A DNA stretch of 64,000 bases from Larix kaempferi (lineage: Eukaryota; Streptophyta; Pinopsida; Pinales; Pinaceae): NCBI GenBank assembly GCA_027924585.1, contig BSBM01000199.1:10799001-10863000 (forward strand), written 5' to 3'. The notes below the pieces were generated by a model. The model was not told the DNA's origin and did not search any database. It worked only from the letters and a program-made list of their open reading frames with translations. The number at the start of each line of letters is the position of its first letter. The first letter of the stretch is position 1. Below, one piece after another: positions 23,795 through 36,969 of this stretch. A program made the position numbers and the translations under genes.

Positions 23795-26621
23795 GGAGAG
23801 ATTATGGTCAGACATCACATCATGGTGATCAAGAATCACATGACCCTGTGCCCCCTCATGATCCTGATCAACCATCACATGACACATTTCCCTCTCACAT
23901 TGAAAATATAATTGGGAGTTGCAGTGGGGTTGGAAGGGGTGGAAATTTTCTAGAGGATTGTGCAGTTGTTTCTACACACGAAGAGAGTAGGGACTCGATC
24001 CCTGGTCGGAGAGTTAGAGAGCATGTCAATAACATAATCAAGTCATATTTTGAACAACATTCAACGATGGCACAAGCTCAAATCCTACATGGGTTGATAA
24101 AACACAAAAAATTGAAACGTGCCACAAAGTTGTTGGGTTTTCAAGATGTTAAAATGAAAAAGACATGCGAGAATGCAATAGAAAATGTAAAAATTGCATT
24201 ATCTTCATTTGAAAAATCAAGAAACAATGATACCCGAACTGCTCGTAGGAAAATTACAACGGTTGTTGTGGCACAAAGCACCTCAAGAAATCGAATGGTA
24301 TCAACAATGGCATCATTGCTCAATGTTTCCAAAAGAACATTGCTCAAATATACTAAATTCAGGGTCCGGATAGATGAAAATGACGAAGCTGCTTGTTGGG
24401 CTCTTATTTGTAGGGAACCCTATCGAGGTAGGATGGCAACAGGACTTAGAGAGAAGGTGATGGAGTTTTGGGATAGCCATTCTCGTGCTATTCCAGATCG
24501 AAAGCATGTCCTGCGACAACCTTTATCCAGAAGCATTTATCAAGAGCATTGTAAGCATGTGATGGAGATGACGGGAGTTGCAGTTTACGAGGAATTCCAA
24601 GAAACCAATCCTGGTGTTCAAATATCATTTAGCATGTTCAACAAATTGAAACCATGGTATATTAGGCTGAATACAATTCGCGACACTTGTTGATGTCAGT
24701 ACCACGTTGAATTTCAACTATACTATGACACATTTCTGGATTTTTGCAAAAGGCACTGGAACAGTGTACTGGCTCCTCACACAGTGCGAGATTTTATTTG
24801 TATGATACTATGCAATAGGAATCCTGAACACGTGTTTTTCAATAAGAGGTGTGTAGGTAGGAGAAAATGCCATGAATGTGGTGATTTGACATTGTTCCAT
24901 AGGAACTTTTTTATCGATCCAACACAACATGGATTGTCAGATATCACCGTTAGGTGGAAGAGGTACGAGTACATCACCATGAATCCAACACCTTCTTCAT
25001 CTGTTCCATCCAAGAGGATCGACTTGCTCGATGATGAGATTCCTGTTTCAAATTTCATGGAGAAGTTTCAAAGTCATATTTATAAATACATAAAGCACTC
25101 CCATAGGTCCAGGTGGCAAGCTTCAGAACTACACTTTGCAGAGAACTACACCTTTGCTCCTCAGAGAGAGATACAGAGTGAGTAATATCACTCTGACCAG
25201 GTGACTATATTTGTACATGTGTTGTACAAACATGCTCAGGAAAACATTGATGGTAGGGATAGCACTCCCCAGTCATGTGAAGTGATCAAGGAGTACCATT
25301 TTTATCTTAGTGATGATCGTGAGCATGACACATTGTTCGTTCAACACTGCTTTAGGTTGATTTATGATTCATTCAGGCAGAGGAGCGTATCATTTACTGA
25401 ACACTGGATTTGGTCAGATGGGTGTGCAGGGCAATTCAAATCTGCACGCTCATTTTATTGGTTGAGTCGCCTGCACAAACATATAAGAATCCAACACACC
25501 TGGAGCTTTTTTGAGATAGGGCATAGGAAGGGTGAACATGATGGCGCAGGTGCATGTGTGAAACGAGCACTTCGGAGGTACCAGATGAGTCATGGTGCAA
25601 CCCGACTCAAATGCTCCACTGAAGTAGTTGATTGGTGCACACGTAATTTGGGACATCAGGGTCGCGAACAAGCAAGGCCGGTGTTCAGGTAATAGACTCC
25701 AAAATCAATTAATAAGCTAATAACATTCAATATCAACATTTCCAAAAGAACACATGTACTCAATAGGAATTTACATATGACAAACTGAATTCCATGTAGG
25801 TTCTTCTAGGATGTTGCCCTTGGAGATGTTAATAGATCCATTCCATGGTATTGTGACACCATCCCTGGTACGAGGGAATTGCATTCTGTTCAAAGTAAAG
25901 ACATGGGGGACATATTTTCCATTGAAATGAGGAAGTATGCCTGCTTTTGTGATTTTTGCATTGATGCAAATAGATGCGGGCTTGATCACTATGAAAATGA
26001 TTTATATGTCAAACCATGGAAATATGTATCTCTTAATCCAAAGGGCCCACATCCAATTCCAACATGGGAAGAGATGCACACTGAAGAGGCAATGGTATCA
26101 TTAGATCATGATCGAGTTTTCGATATGGTTACGGAAGGTACAAGAGTCTTCATTAAGTTAATTAGTTCATTATACCTTACACATATACAAATGTTGTAGA
26201 AATTTGCACGTAGGACATTTGAATAATATTTGTAATGTATCTTGTAGGTGATGTATTCGTTGTCATTGCACCCCTCCACAACTAAGAAAATGATGCATAC
26301 TATTTGATGTGGTGCATGCAAATAAAGAGTAGATTGGTGCGACCCTACCAAGATGGGGACTTCACATACCAAGTTGGAGACATGGTTCTAATGGGACACT
26401 TTTTTGAAAAAGTGAAAAAACGGGGTGCTCACATTATTTACAGAGATTTTATGCCTGAATATGTATCATGTCAATACAGTCATTTGGTGGTTGCAGCTCG
26501 GATACCTCTAACATAAATCAAGGTGAAGAGAGGTGATCCAAAGAGATGGAAGATGACGAAAGCTGACCATGATCGTATTATGGAGACTTGCATTCCTATA
26601 ACCCATTGGCTAGATGAATGA

Positions 26622-27449
26622 GTTACATGTATGCCACTTGTATCATTGGCATAGTTTTCGTGTTGTCTTGTGTAATATTTTTTTGGAGATTTTTGTGGAG
26701 GTTGTTTTATAAATGTATTTTTGTGTCTATGCTTTAATGTCAAGAATACAAATACCAGATGGGAGGCTTTTGTCAAATTTGGGCCATGGTGCTCCAATGT
26801 GAATACACTTGAACATGTACATGTTCTAATATTAGATTTTGATTTCAAATACAATTGTAATGTAATTGAGAATTTAAAATACATCTATACAATGTGGAAT
26901 AGTAAAATTTAAATTTTGAATTGTACAATGTATTCTAATTTTAAATTTTGATTCCAAACATGCAAAATTTTATACATTATAATCCAGGTTAAACCAAAAT
27001 CAATAAACTTATGTATTTTAGGTTTTAGGTCACTAAATAATTGTTTCAACTAAGTAAAATTCATGATGGCCAAAACTTAATTTCTATTTTCATATTTATA
27101 AGAATGGAAATCAGTTGAAATGAGTTTGGGTACCTTGAAAACACATAACTATCATAAGTACCTTGAAAACACATAACTATGATGAGATGAGGATTAATCA
27201 TCCATATCATCAAAATGATTTGTAAGGTTTTGTCATAAGTGGTTGGGAAGCATAGTCTCACAAAACATAATTTTGTTTGTTGATGTAAGCATTCATTAAC
27301 TTTACATACTCGCATTGAATGAAAAGTTATTTTGTACATGTTGATGTGAACATTCAACATATAAGCATAGTACATGGAAAGGTAATAACTTGTACATGCC
27401 TTCATATATGCAACTTACCTAGTTGGATCAAATGGTGTCATTATCTCCA
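26622..27449. other. AT-rich intergenic region after the F transposase
   Basis: No gene is seen. A 36-bp direct repeat (TACCTTGAAAACACATAACTAT) occurs at about 27131 and 27161. Confidence 0.5.
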
Positions 27450-28800
27450 TTTTCAATTTCAAATGTATTCTAATTTTAAATTTTGATTTCAAATACAAAA
27501 TTGAGAATTTAAAATACATCTATATACAATGTAAAATTGTAAAATTTAAATTTTAGATTCTACAATGTATCATAATTTAAATTTTTTATTTCAAATGCAA
27601 TTGTAATGTAATTGAAATTGAACTTGTACATTGGAACAACACTTTGTATTGTCAATTGAAATTACACATTAAATTTGAGATTTTAATTTTAAATTGTAAT
27701 TGAATTGGAATGTGGAAACTGTAAGTGAATTGTAATGTGTAGACAACATAATGCAAAATGTCAATTTCAATTTTCAATTTCAAATGTATTCTAATTTTAA
27801 ATTTTGATTTCAAATTCAAAATTGAGAATTTAAAATACGTCTATATAGAATGTAAAATTGTAAAATTTAAATTTTAGATTCTACAATGTATCATAATTTA
27901 AAAATTTCATTTCAAATGCAATTGTAATGTAATTGAAATTGAACTTGTACATTGGAACAACACTTTGTATTCTCAATTGAAATTACACATTAAATTTGAG
28001 ATTTTAATTTTAAATTGTAATTGAATTGGAATGTGGAAATTGTAAGTGAATTGTAATGTGTAGACAACATAATGCAAAATGTCAATTTCAATTTTCAATT
28101 TCAAATGTATTCTAATTTTAAATTTTGATTTCAAATTCAAAATTGAGAATTTAAAATACGTCTATATAGAATGTAAAATTGTAAAATTTAAATTTTAGAT
28201 TGTACAATGTATCATAATTTAAAATTTTATTTCAAATGCAATTGTAATGTAATTGAAATTGAACTTGTACATTGGAACAACACTTTGTGTTCTCAATTGA
28301 AATTACACATTAAATTTGAGATTTTAATTTTAAATTGTAATTGAATTGGAATGTGGAAACTGTAAGTGAATTGTAATGTGTAAACAACATAATGCAAAAT
28401 GTCAATTTCAATTTTCAATTTCAAATGCATTCTAATTTTAAATTTTGATTTCAAATACAAAATTGAGAATTTAAAATACATCTATATACAATGTAAAATT
28501 GTAAAATTTAAATTTTAGATTGTACAATGTATCATAATTTAAATTTTTTATTTCAAATGCAATTGTAATGTAATTGAAATTGAACTTGCACATTGGAACA
28601 ACACTTTGTATTATCAATTGAAATTACACATTAATTTTGAGATTTTAATTTTAAATTGTAATTGAATTGGAATGTGGAAACTATAAGTGAATTGTAATGT
28701 GTAGACAACATAATGCAAAATGTCAATTTCAAATGTATTCTAATTTTAAATTTTGATTTCAAATTCAAAATTGAGAATATAAAATACAACATAATGTAAT
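27450..28800. repeat. Tandem repeat, ~321-bp unit, about 4.3 copies
   Basis: The word AAATG[TC]ATTCTAATTTTAAA recurs at 27461, 27782, 28103, 28423 and 28731, so the period is 321, 321, 320 and then a shorter 308. Units are near identical, except the last. The sequence is AT-rich with an ORF-free interior. It lies between the two convergent genes of F. Confidence 0.9.
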
Positions 28801-29214
28801 CAAAATTTCAATTATTAATTTCAACATAATTGTGTAGACAACATAATGTAATCAAAATTTCAATTATTAATTTCAAATGTATTCTAATTTTACATGTTGA
28901 TTTCATTTCTGCAATTGTAATATAGTTGAAATGACAAAACATAAATTTGTAACTGTAATAACTATGTCCAGATCTAATATAAAAAACAATCGATTTCAAA
29001 TCATAATATACAAAATACACATGAAAACATCAATATGATCAAATATACAAAATATCCAAAAGTCCATATCCAAAGTCCATATATGATAAAAGTCCATGTA
29101 TAAATGATATAAATCCATATCCAAAACATGATAACGTATATATAGATCATCGAAAACATGAAAATATATAAAATATGAAAACATCCAAAACATGGAAATG
29201 TATCGATCATCAAC

Positions 29215-32200
29215 TCATCGGCCACTACCCCCACAAGGCATCTGATCGTCCCTCTGACTACCCTCGTTTGCAGCAGCCCGCTGCTGTCTCTGAGACTCTA
29301 AACCCTGAAGGAAGTGCGCCATATCCATCGTGTCAACGGTGATATCCGGGATCTGGGTAGGAATACGGGTAGATGGCCCTTCATCAGGACCATGTACTCG
29401 AGCTCCATCCCAACCATATGTGAAATCCATCGCATCATCGACACCCGCCCATAGCGATGCCTGTGTAATATGCCATTACATGTAATAAGTTCTATTTATT
29501 AAAAATTAAAACTAAATTTAACATAATTTAAAAGCTATCCGTAAAAAATTGAAACATAAAGTACAAAAATCAATTACTAAATGTGACTAAATAACATGAA
29601 TTGGAACATAAATTAAAACTCACATCTGTTTCTGAACCTGGATCGTCAAGACCTCCACTGTCTTCATGTCCATGATCAGGATATACCCCCTTTCCTCTAT
29701 CTTGTACAATTTGAAATTAATTTGAATTTAAGATCTACAACATAAAATCTTGAAAATTAAGAAATAAAACACAAATTATTTAAACTGAGAAATAATATTC
29801 AAACACAAATTAAATTGGAACATAAATTATAACTTACCTTGACTACTGTCATCTGCGGGTGGGGACGAGTAGCTAGACCAACCGATGGCTCGCTACCAAA
29901 GAGTTGATCCATGAATGGGGTCCCCTGCATGGATCAATAGAATACAACTCCCTTAAGTATTATTGACCATTCAATTTGTGACATTGATATGATGTAACAT
30001 GAAAAACATATATACATAATTGTACAAAAGTATACCTGTCGTGTAGCGACACATCTACGATGTAACTGAAAGTATGCATCTTGCGCTGACTCAGCATACC
30101 GCAGTAGGGTCTCGCGATCGAAACTCCTGAGTATGTCACTAGAGACATACTGTATCTCTAGCTCTGTAGGTGGAGGGGGTGGTCTAGATGCCTCTCCATG
30201 CACAGCAACAACAACACTGCCCATGGCAGTGAACAACGAGTCTGCAAGGCCAGCTCTAGTCTTTGCAGCAAGTTGGGATGATTGTGCCACATCCCCCGAC
30301 CTGGTAACCGCCCTGTCTGGAAGCGGTATCAACCTAGGAGCAGGTGGCATGAAGGCAGGGTCTTTCCGAGCTCCAGGACGTTGGTAGGAGTGTTCCCTAC
30401 CAGCCCCATAGAACTGGGACCCTGTGCTAGTGTAATCCGGGTGCATGCCCAAAACAAACTTTGCATAAACATGTTTTGAAAAGTACAATGGGACCTGGTC
30501 ATGGTGGGGGAACATGCCCCACACTCCCATGAATCTATCATATATATGTGGTGCAGCGACCTCCAACTTAAAATCCCTGAGTCTAAGCGGTTGGCCAGGG
30601 GAGTGGTCACAAGGGATGTCGAATAAAACACCCTCCATGTCATGCCCTCTTATGGCGACTTTTGTAATGTCCCCAGTTTGGCCCCATGGCATTAACACTA
30701 TAAATGATGTAATATTGTTAGGAAATCATGGTGAGGAGCTCAAGGCCAAGGCCCCGCCATCGATTTCGTGATGCATATGGTTTGCGTGCTAGCAATGCAC
30801 AGTGGAAATTCAAATAGCATGTAATATGCATTTTAATAAAAAATACCCACAACTAGCTATGCAATGCAACAAAGAGATGGGGGCATGATTTCACAAGGAA
30901 TTAGGAGGGAAAACATTCAAACCCTTGAGCCAATAGAGTCAAGCCAAGTGTCAATGAGGAAACCCATCAAACCCTCAACTACCCATGTTGACTTTTGTAC
31001 CCAACCATTGATTTCTCCCAAGAGTTGGTTGGGGAAGTTATTTCCTTGGGAATGGGAAGGTATGGCTGTCCAAAATCGGGTATGGGCAAGCCACCCTTCA
31101 TGGAAAAACGTGTTGGTCTTTTTGGGCAAGAATAGAGCCACGAAATGGCTGCCTAAGCCATTATTCACCATGGCCTTGCTCTCTCACGCAGCTCAAGCTG
31201 CCTGGGCGTTTTCCTCCCTCGTTTTTCTGTGTCTCCCTTCATCTTTTAGCTGGGAAGGGGCGTTTTTGTGTTGGTTACCCGTGGGGAAAGAGAGCAGAAC
31301 GTTTTGGGTCTTCTTGGGGGTCGTTTAGGCCATTGGAAGGGATCCTAACCAGTGGAGAGAAATCGGTTTTGCTCCCTGGGGTTGAAAACGAAATTCCACA
31401 GTTCGTTTGGGGTGAACCACGAGTTGGGAGAACCAATGTGGACCCTGTTTTGTGAACACCTCTGTTGTAAATGTGTAACCCTGTCAATAATCGTTTTTGC
31501 TGTAAGAAAGAAGAGTATGATGGGCATGGGTGATGGGTAATCCCTGGTTCTGGCTTGAGATTGGGAATGAGCATCCATTGTGCAAGTGCAGCCTGATAAA
31601 CCCAGTTAGACTGGCTTCGCTAAAATAAAATGGTTAATAGACTGTGTGTGAGCGTGAATGTCCCCTTTGTCCTTGTGAGAATCATGCCCAGCTCGGGGGT
31701 GGCCTTCGGACGGACTCAGTATAAGCTGTCGAAGAGCCTACGGTTGGGTGGAACGTTGCAGCGACATAGCTAGTTGCTTGGGACAATTGAAATGAAGATA
31801 AGTGTTTCTGTCTATGTATTTATTTATGAAATGCTTTTATTAATGCCTGCAATCTTGAATGCACATGAAGATTGTGTGGATAGTGTTTCCGCTGTGCATA
31901 ATTGATTGTTTACATCTGCACACCCACTTATTAATTATATGAATCTAGTATTGGGCTGAGATCATGTAAAGCCCTGAGTTTGGCATCATGTTTCCTGCCT
32001 TGCATTGGGTCAGCAGGTGGGTACATGACAACTTTAACATCCTCCCATTTGTGGATCCCAATGACACTATCTCTCCTCCTCTGGCATGAATGTCGCCAAA
32101 TGTCACTGAGAGGTCCTACCCTCCTGTAGAGGGTCAACATCTCATCAATTGATGATAACATCATCGACAAAGATCGTCGTGTGGGAGAATCCTCCCTCAA

Positions 32201-32646
32201 ACTGATCACACATGAGCTCACCCACTCTCGCTCGAAAATGATGTCAGCGAGAGTGATCTGTGTGACCTCATCATCGTACGATCCCCCTGATGGGGCACCT
32301 TCGATCCAAACCAAAACACAAATGTTACTAAAAATATATATTATAACTTGCAGCTGAAATTCAATGCATTATATACTAAAAATTTACTGAAAATGTGCTA
32401 ACAAAAAATACGCACCTGATGCACTCATGTCTTGTTGCACATCCTCCTCCTGGGGATTGACATGTATGTCGTCGGGATGAACCGACACACTATCTCTCCT
32501 GCTGCCGCCACCAGTGGCAGCTGACCCTGGCTTGACATCACTCTTCGGTGAGCGGGAGCATTGTCGATGGCCGCCCTGTCGGGCGACGTCAGATCATCTC
32601 ATGCTTCGCGGAGCACAAAGCACAGAATCTCTATCTTCAGGACTAT
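29215..32646 (-). pseudogene. Second gene of F: multi-exon proline-rich protein of unknown function
   Basis: Exons I can place: 32416-32646, about 31931-32298, 30036-30697, 29838-29924, 29624-29700 and 29215-29460, ending in TGA. Several borders are clean (ATCAG|GTGCG, GACAG|GTATAC, CAAG|GTAAGT, CACAG|GCATC). Exon 3 (221 codons) and the last exon have no stops. Exon 1 has one TGA, and exon 4 seems to need a one-base shift to join exon 5. Exon 3 contains HSPGQPLRLRDF, FMGVWGMFPHHDQVPLYF and a PPPPP run. The N-terminus beyond 32646 was not found. It is convergent to the transposase gene and better preserved. I do not recognise the family; an accessory transposition protein is inferred from position only. 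Confidence 0.5.
30795..31899. mobile_element. Possible 1.1-kb insertion in an intron of the second F gene
   Basis: The ends are inverted: ATGCACAGTGGAAA (30795-30808) and, reversed, ATGCACAGCGGAAA (31886-31899), 13 of 14 bases alike. The interior is clearly GC-richer than F, with frames such as 30864-31328 that match nothing I know. No target duplication is visible. It lies between exon 2 and exon 3. It may instead be an ordinary intron with a chance inverted repeat. Confidence 0.35.
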
Positions 32647-33150
32647 CTGCATCACATTTCAATTTCTAATTCTAATTTTCTTTCAAATTCTATTCCAAAT
32701 TTCACATTTCGATTTCAAATTTTCTCATCTCAATTTCAAATTCTATTCCAAATTTCACATTTCAATTTCAAATTCAAATTCAATTCCAAATTTCACATTT
32801 CAATTTCAAATTTTCTCATTTCAATTTCAAATTCTATTCCAAATTTCACATTTCAATTTCAAATTCAAATTCAATTCAAATTTCAAATTCAATTCCAAAT
32901 TTCACATTTCAATTTCAAATTCAAATTCAATTCAAATTTCAAATTCTATTTCAAATTTCACATTTCAATTTCAAATTCAAATTCTATTCCAAATTTCACA
33001 TTTCAATTTCAAATTCAAATTCAATTCAAATTTCAAATTTCACATTTCACATTTCAAATTCAAATTCAAATTCAAATTTCAATTTCAATTTCAAATTTCA
33101 AATCCAATTCCAAATTCAATTTCAATTCCAATTCAAATTCAAGGCCACCA
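32647..33150. repeat. Low-complexity (AATTTCA/CAAATT) array
   Basis: About 500 bp built from CATTTCAATTTCAAATTC words. All frames stay open because the units are AT-rich and lack TAA/TAG in some phases; these long frames are artefacts. It directly abuts the first placed exon of the second F gene, so it may lie in an intron. Confidence 0.9.
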
Positions 33151-35130
33151 CTAGACTAGAGTAAAATTATCCTAGCATGAATTGTAAAATATGTGATCCT
33201 AGCATGAATTGTAAAATGATCAATATAGAAAAATTGAGATGAATTTGTAGACTCTGAAATCTTCCTTTCCAGTCCTGCATACCAACTACTATACACAAAA
33301 GGCCTCTAGGCAAGGAATAGCCCACATAAATATGCCATCATAATAACAATAATGGACCTCCAAGAAAGGAATGGGCCACATAAACATGCCACATAATAAC
33401 AATAGTGATAGAGAGATGCTCCAAAAAACCCTAATCACTCATGAATGGCATTCACAATTTATTTTCTATGATCCTTCTTATAATATAGTAATATGCATTA
33501 CAATATCACTTGCATGATTGTTCCTAGGATTTCACACAAGTGCTTGGGAGCTATTTAAGCTATGCATATTGGCACCTACAATAATCATATGCCACACATT
33601 GTCTATTAAATTTATATCATACCAATACTTTTGTATTGACAAAAACATACACAAGTGCATAATACACACATGGTTATCAAAGTGAGACTAAATTGAATCA
33701 TTTCCACAAAGTCTTGGTAAGCATGCCTTTACCATACCTTAATATTATTATATTAAATTATTTATTAAAATAAAAAATTATTTAATACTTTTATTAAAAA
33801 ATATACAAACCACATCTATTATTTATAAATTTAGATAATTTCATTATTAATGCTCCAACATTTACAAATCCCTTCATATAAGTATGGACAACATTAGAAA
33901 CAAATTAATGGATTCATGATACTTGTAAAGGTGAAAGAGATTCAAGATTTAAAAAATAAATTAATGGATTCATTATATTTGTAAAGGTGAAAGAGATTCA
34001 AGATTGGATTAGGGAAAAATTTAGCTTATGGCTAATTCCAAAAATAATATTCACAAATTTGTGTTTTTTCAAAGATGATTTGCAAATTTCATGGGACAAT
34101 TTATTTTGCTCAACAACTCAAGCAAAATTATCCAAAACTATATCCCAAGTGATTGAAAATTTCAATTATTTGAAATGTAAAACTTAAATTAAAATATAAA
34201 GTATTTTAAAATATAATCATCTTTATATTTTGAGATAATATGTTGTTTGCTTTGTCTAGAATAACTTTACCAAATTGAGTCTTTGAATTCAACTTAATGT
34301 ATTTTTAACTCACAACATTTCACTCACAATCACTTTTAGTTTTGGCATAACAATGGATTTTTTTAATCCATTCTATTGCTTATTAAAATAATTATATGGT
34401 AAAACAAATTTTACTATGTTAGAAGTCCTTGTTACATGTGCAAGCTTTAAAAGTGATGATTGATGCTATCTGATTCATTTGGGTCACTTCTTCACCCCTG
34501 TGAACATTGGGTAGTGTTAAGTGGATTATTCAAAACCATGAGAAATTGGTTGGTTGCTACTATACTCTAAAATATGGGTTATAACTTAATGATTAATTTA
34601 CCTATGCTATTTTGGTTAATTGCCACTTAACACAACACCCTTCCCATTCCACGGTGATCAACCCAACAAAATAGAAAATTGTACTCATTGTGTATGCCTT
34701 GTCCACACCCATGTCCTCCATGCCTATGTCATTCTTTGACTATAGCAACTCCAACATTTTTGCCTTCTAACTTTTAGAAAAGTCAAATTTTGTTTTTGTC
34801 AATTTTGCAAATTCCAACCTATAAATTTTATATAATGAAACCCTCGTTCTCTACATTATATTTCATCCTTTTGATTTTGATGTTAATTCTAAAGTTGCAT
34901 TTTACCTCAAAAAGTTCAGGTGGAGCTTTCTATCATCAACATACATTGGATTGGAGAACAAGTCAAGAATTTCATAACCAAAACACGACCATTAGAGAAA
35001 GAACGAGAGGCGCAAGTCGTGGATGTATGTGAATTGCATAACCAAAGGACGACCATTAGAGAAAGAACGAGAATTCCATGTTTCATATCACAATTTTCTA
35101 AATATATTTGAGTAGATGAAGGCGCAAGTC
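33151..35130. other. AT-rich stretch without a gene
   Basis: I see no coding signal. Short local duplications exist: GTAAAGGTGAAAGAGATTCAAGAT at 33925 and 33982; and a ~63-bp unit (CATAACCAAA...GACCATTAGAGAAAGAACGAGA) at about 34974 and 35038. Confidence 0.5.
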
Positions 35131-35207
35131 GTGGACTTATGTCACATGCAAGTAGCACACTCGCTTTGCATGCGAGAGGTATAGGGTTTCGATAACCGAC
35201 GTCTCCA
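35131..35207 (+). pseudogene. Degenerate tRNA-Ala(TGC)-like sequence
   Basis: The anticodon arm is perfect: CTCGC-TTTGCAT-GCGAG with anticodon TGC. It is followed by a B-box-like GGGTTTCGATAACC and an end GACGTCTCCA, close to the tRNA-Ala end CATCTCCA. The 5' half is poor: the acceptor strand (GTGGACT) pairs badly and the D arm is altered. It is therefore either a dead tRNA gene or the head of a tRNA-derived short repeat. Plus strand. Confidence 0.6.
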
Positions 35208-36969
35208 TTTAACAAAAACGTGGTGAAAATTTTGCTTTGAACTTATTAGTGATTGAACAAATATGCAAAATATCCGTCAAAGGACTATAAAAATGGACCA
35301 TTTTATTCTCTAAATATGAGAGTTGAGCAGAATGGACGATTTCAGTGTAAATTCAATATAACATGGTGAGGCTAATTCTATTATTTCAAAGGAATACACT
35401 CGTCTTCTGATCCGGGTGAAGGTAGAGAAGTCAATATAAACCTTTCGAGATGTTAAAAATATTAACTTCATTGAAAACAAAACAAATACAGTTATCTTTG
35501 AATCCTTGATAAGGTAGACCAATTAGTATAAACCTTTCCAGATGTTAAAAGGTATGTAGACTCAACTAGTCTTTGGGATGAGAGCCACAATGGATACATG
35601 AACAAGTAACCAAAGGCACAATTACTTTTACAAATTGAACACGAGGATGGTAGGTTGCCACATGGTTTCTAAAAATGGCTCATAAATTGTTTAAAAACTT
35701 GGCAAAATTATGTAAAAGTTCAAGTAAAAGAAACTAAACAAGTTAAAGTCAAGTATGGGCGGGGTAATAAAGTTCAAACTAAATTTAATTGGTTTGATAA
35801 TGTAAATTATATTTGATAAACTAAATCTTGCCTAATTTTGCTTTCATTTCATATCCTTACATTATATCCTTAAAAGTATTCTAGTAATTCCTATTTAGGA
35901 TGGTGTCAAGATAGAATAGCTTAGAAAGGTCCAAGTCTAATTGGTCATTTTTCCTAGGTAAATAAATCTATGTAGTTGATAAAGGGTATTTTTGCTCACA
36001 TCAACACATTGTTACATTAGTTACACAAAATATTGAGTCACATTTGTTTGTTTAAAATACATTAATGGATCTATTGACAAACTTTAATCATCGGCTTTAA
36101 CATTGGACTTTTATTGTTCTCAAATGATGAAAGACGTGGTTAGTGACATAACTAAGAAAATAAATTATCAAGCTTGCACATAAAATAACTCTCATAATTA
36201 TCAATGATGTGTGGAATGCATAAGAAGTAATAGTATGTTGCTTCACAAATGAGAAAAAAGCATGTGCTAAAACCTACATAAAAAAAACACTCCCCAGGAT
36301 TATCTTGACTTATCTAAGAACGATAAAATTATCTTTCAAGGTCTAATTGCACTAGGATGTTGTATGGTTCCCTAAAGCCTCTAGGGCATGCCTACATACA
36401 AAAATTAAAAAACAAAAGGGGGTCTCATGTTTTTTTTGGCATGTGATTGTTTAGGGATCAATACAACCAATCAATGAATTGGGTGACCATCATTGCTTTG
36501 TCATCCATCACTCTAAATTGAATGGATTATTAGTTGAATTCTTAGATGTAGGAATTTATGGTATAATTTGAAGTTTGTGATGTAGGTACTACCATTATTT
36601 TTTTTCTCTTTCTAGTTGTTAACAATCTATAATTTGTCTTTGACAATGATCTTGAATTCATACCATGACGTGGTTTAAATGGCTTCTTGTGTTTGTATGT
36701 TATCACAAAAATTATCCAAACATCATTAATAGCTTCCTTATGTCTGCACAACATTACAAAGGTAATTGTGTTGATTTTGTTGATTTTAGGTATTAATGGT
36801 TTCAATAATGTCTAGTAGATCCCATTTTATAATGTTGTGATGGACGTTATCAAATTTAGTGGTAGTGTAGTCATATTGGTCATTTTTTAATTTTTTAATA
36901 AATAATATATGATTATATATATTATTAATATTCATTTTTTAATTTTTTATATTATAATATTAATATTAA
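35208..36969. other. AT-rich stretch without a gene
   Basis: I see no coding signal on either strand. TAAACCTTTC[CG]AGATGTTAAAA occurs twice (about 35438 and 35530). Confidence 0.5.

Larger units (their letters stand above)
20754..26621 (+). pseudogene. Transposase-like gene of F, four exons, six stops
   Basis: Exons 20754-20913, 23795-25688, 25800-26137 and 26248-26621 join with GT/AG borders and matching phases at all three introns. The total is about 920 codons. Exon 1 is basic (KKRQRKNARQQ). Exon 2 has a helix-turn-helix-like part (VSKRTLLKYTKFRV), then WIWSDGCAGQFKSARSFYW and, about 35 residues on, FFEIGHRKGEHDGAGACVKRA. I know the pattern SDG..QFK...H.KG..DG.G...K from plant and animal transposon-like proteins and infer an RNase-H-type DDE/D transposase; I cannot name the superfamily. 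Exon 3 has FCDFC (possible zinc ligands). Stops: TGA 20832, TGA 24691, TAA 25183, TAG 25807, TAA near 26282, TAA 26514. Some fit CGA or TGG decay. Confidence 0.72.

Noticed and set aside
30864-31328. 154-codon frame in the GC-richer block
   Set aside because: No recognisable motif, no splice context, and overlapping frames of similar length on the other strand.
32548-33159. Two overlapping ~200-codon frames rich in Phe, Ser, Asn and Gln
   Set aside because: They are translations of an AATTTCA low-complexity array; the periodic peptide comes from the repeat, not from a gene.
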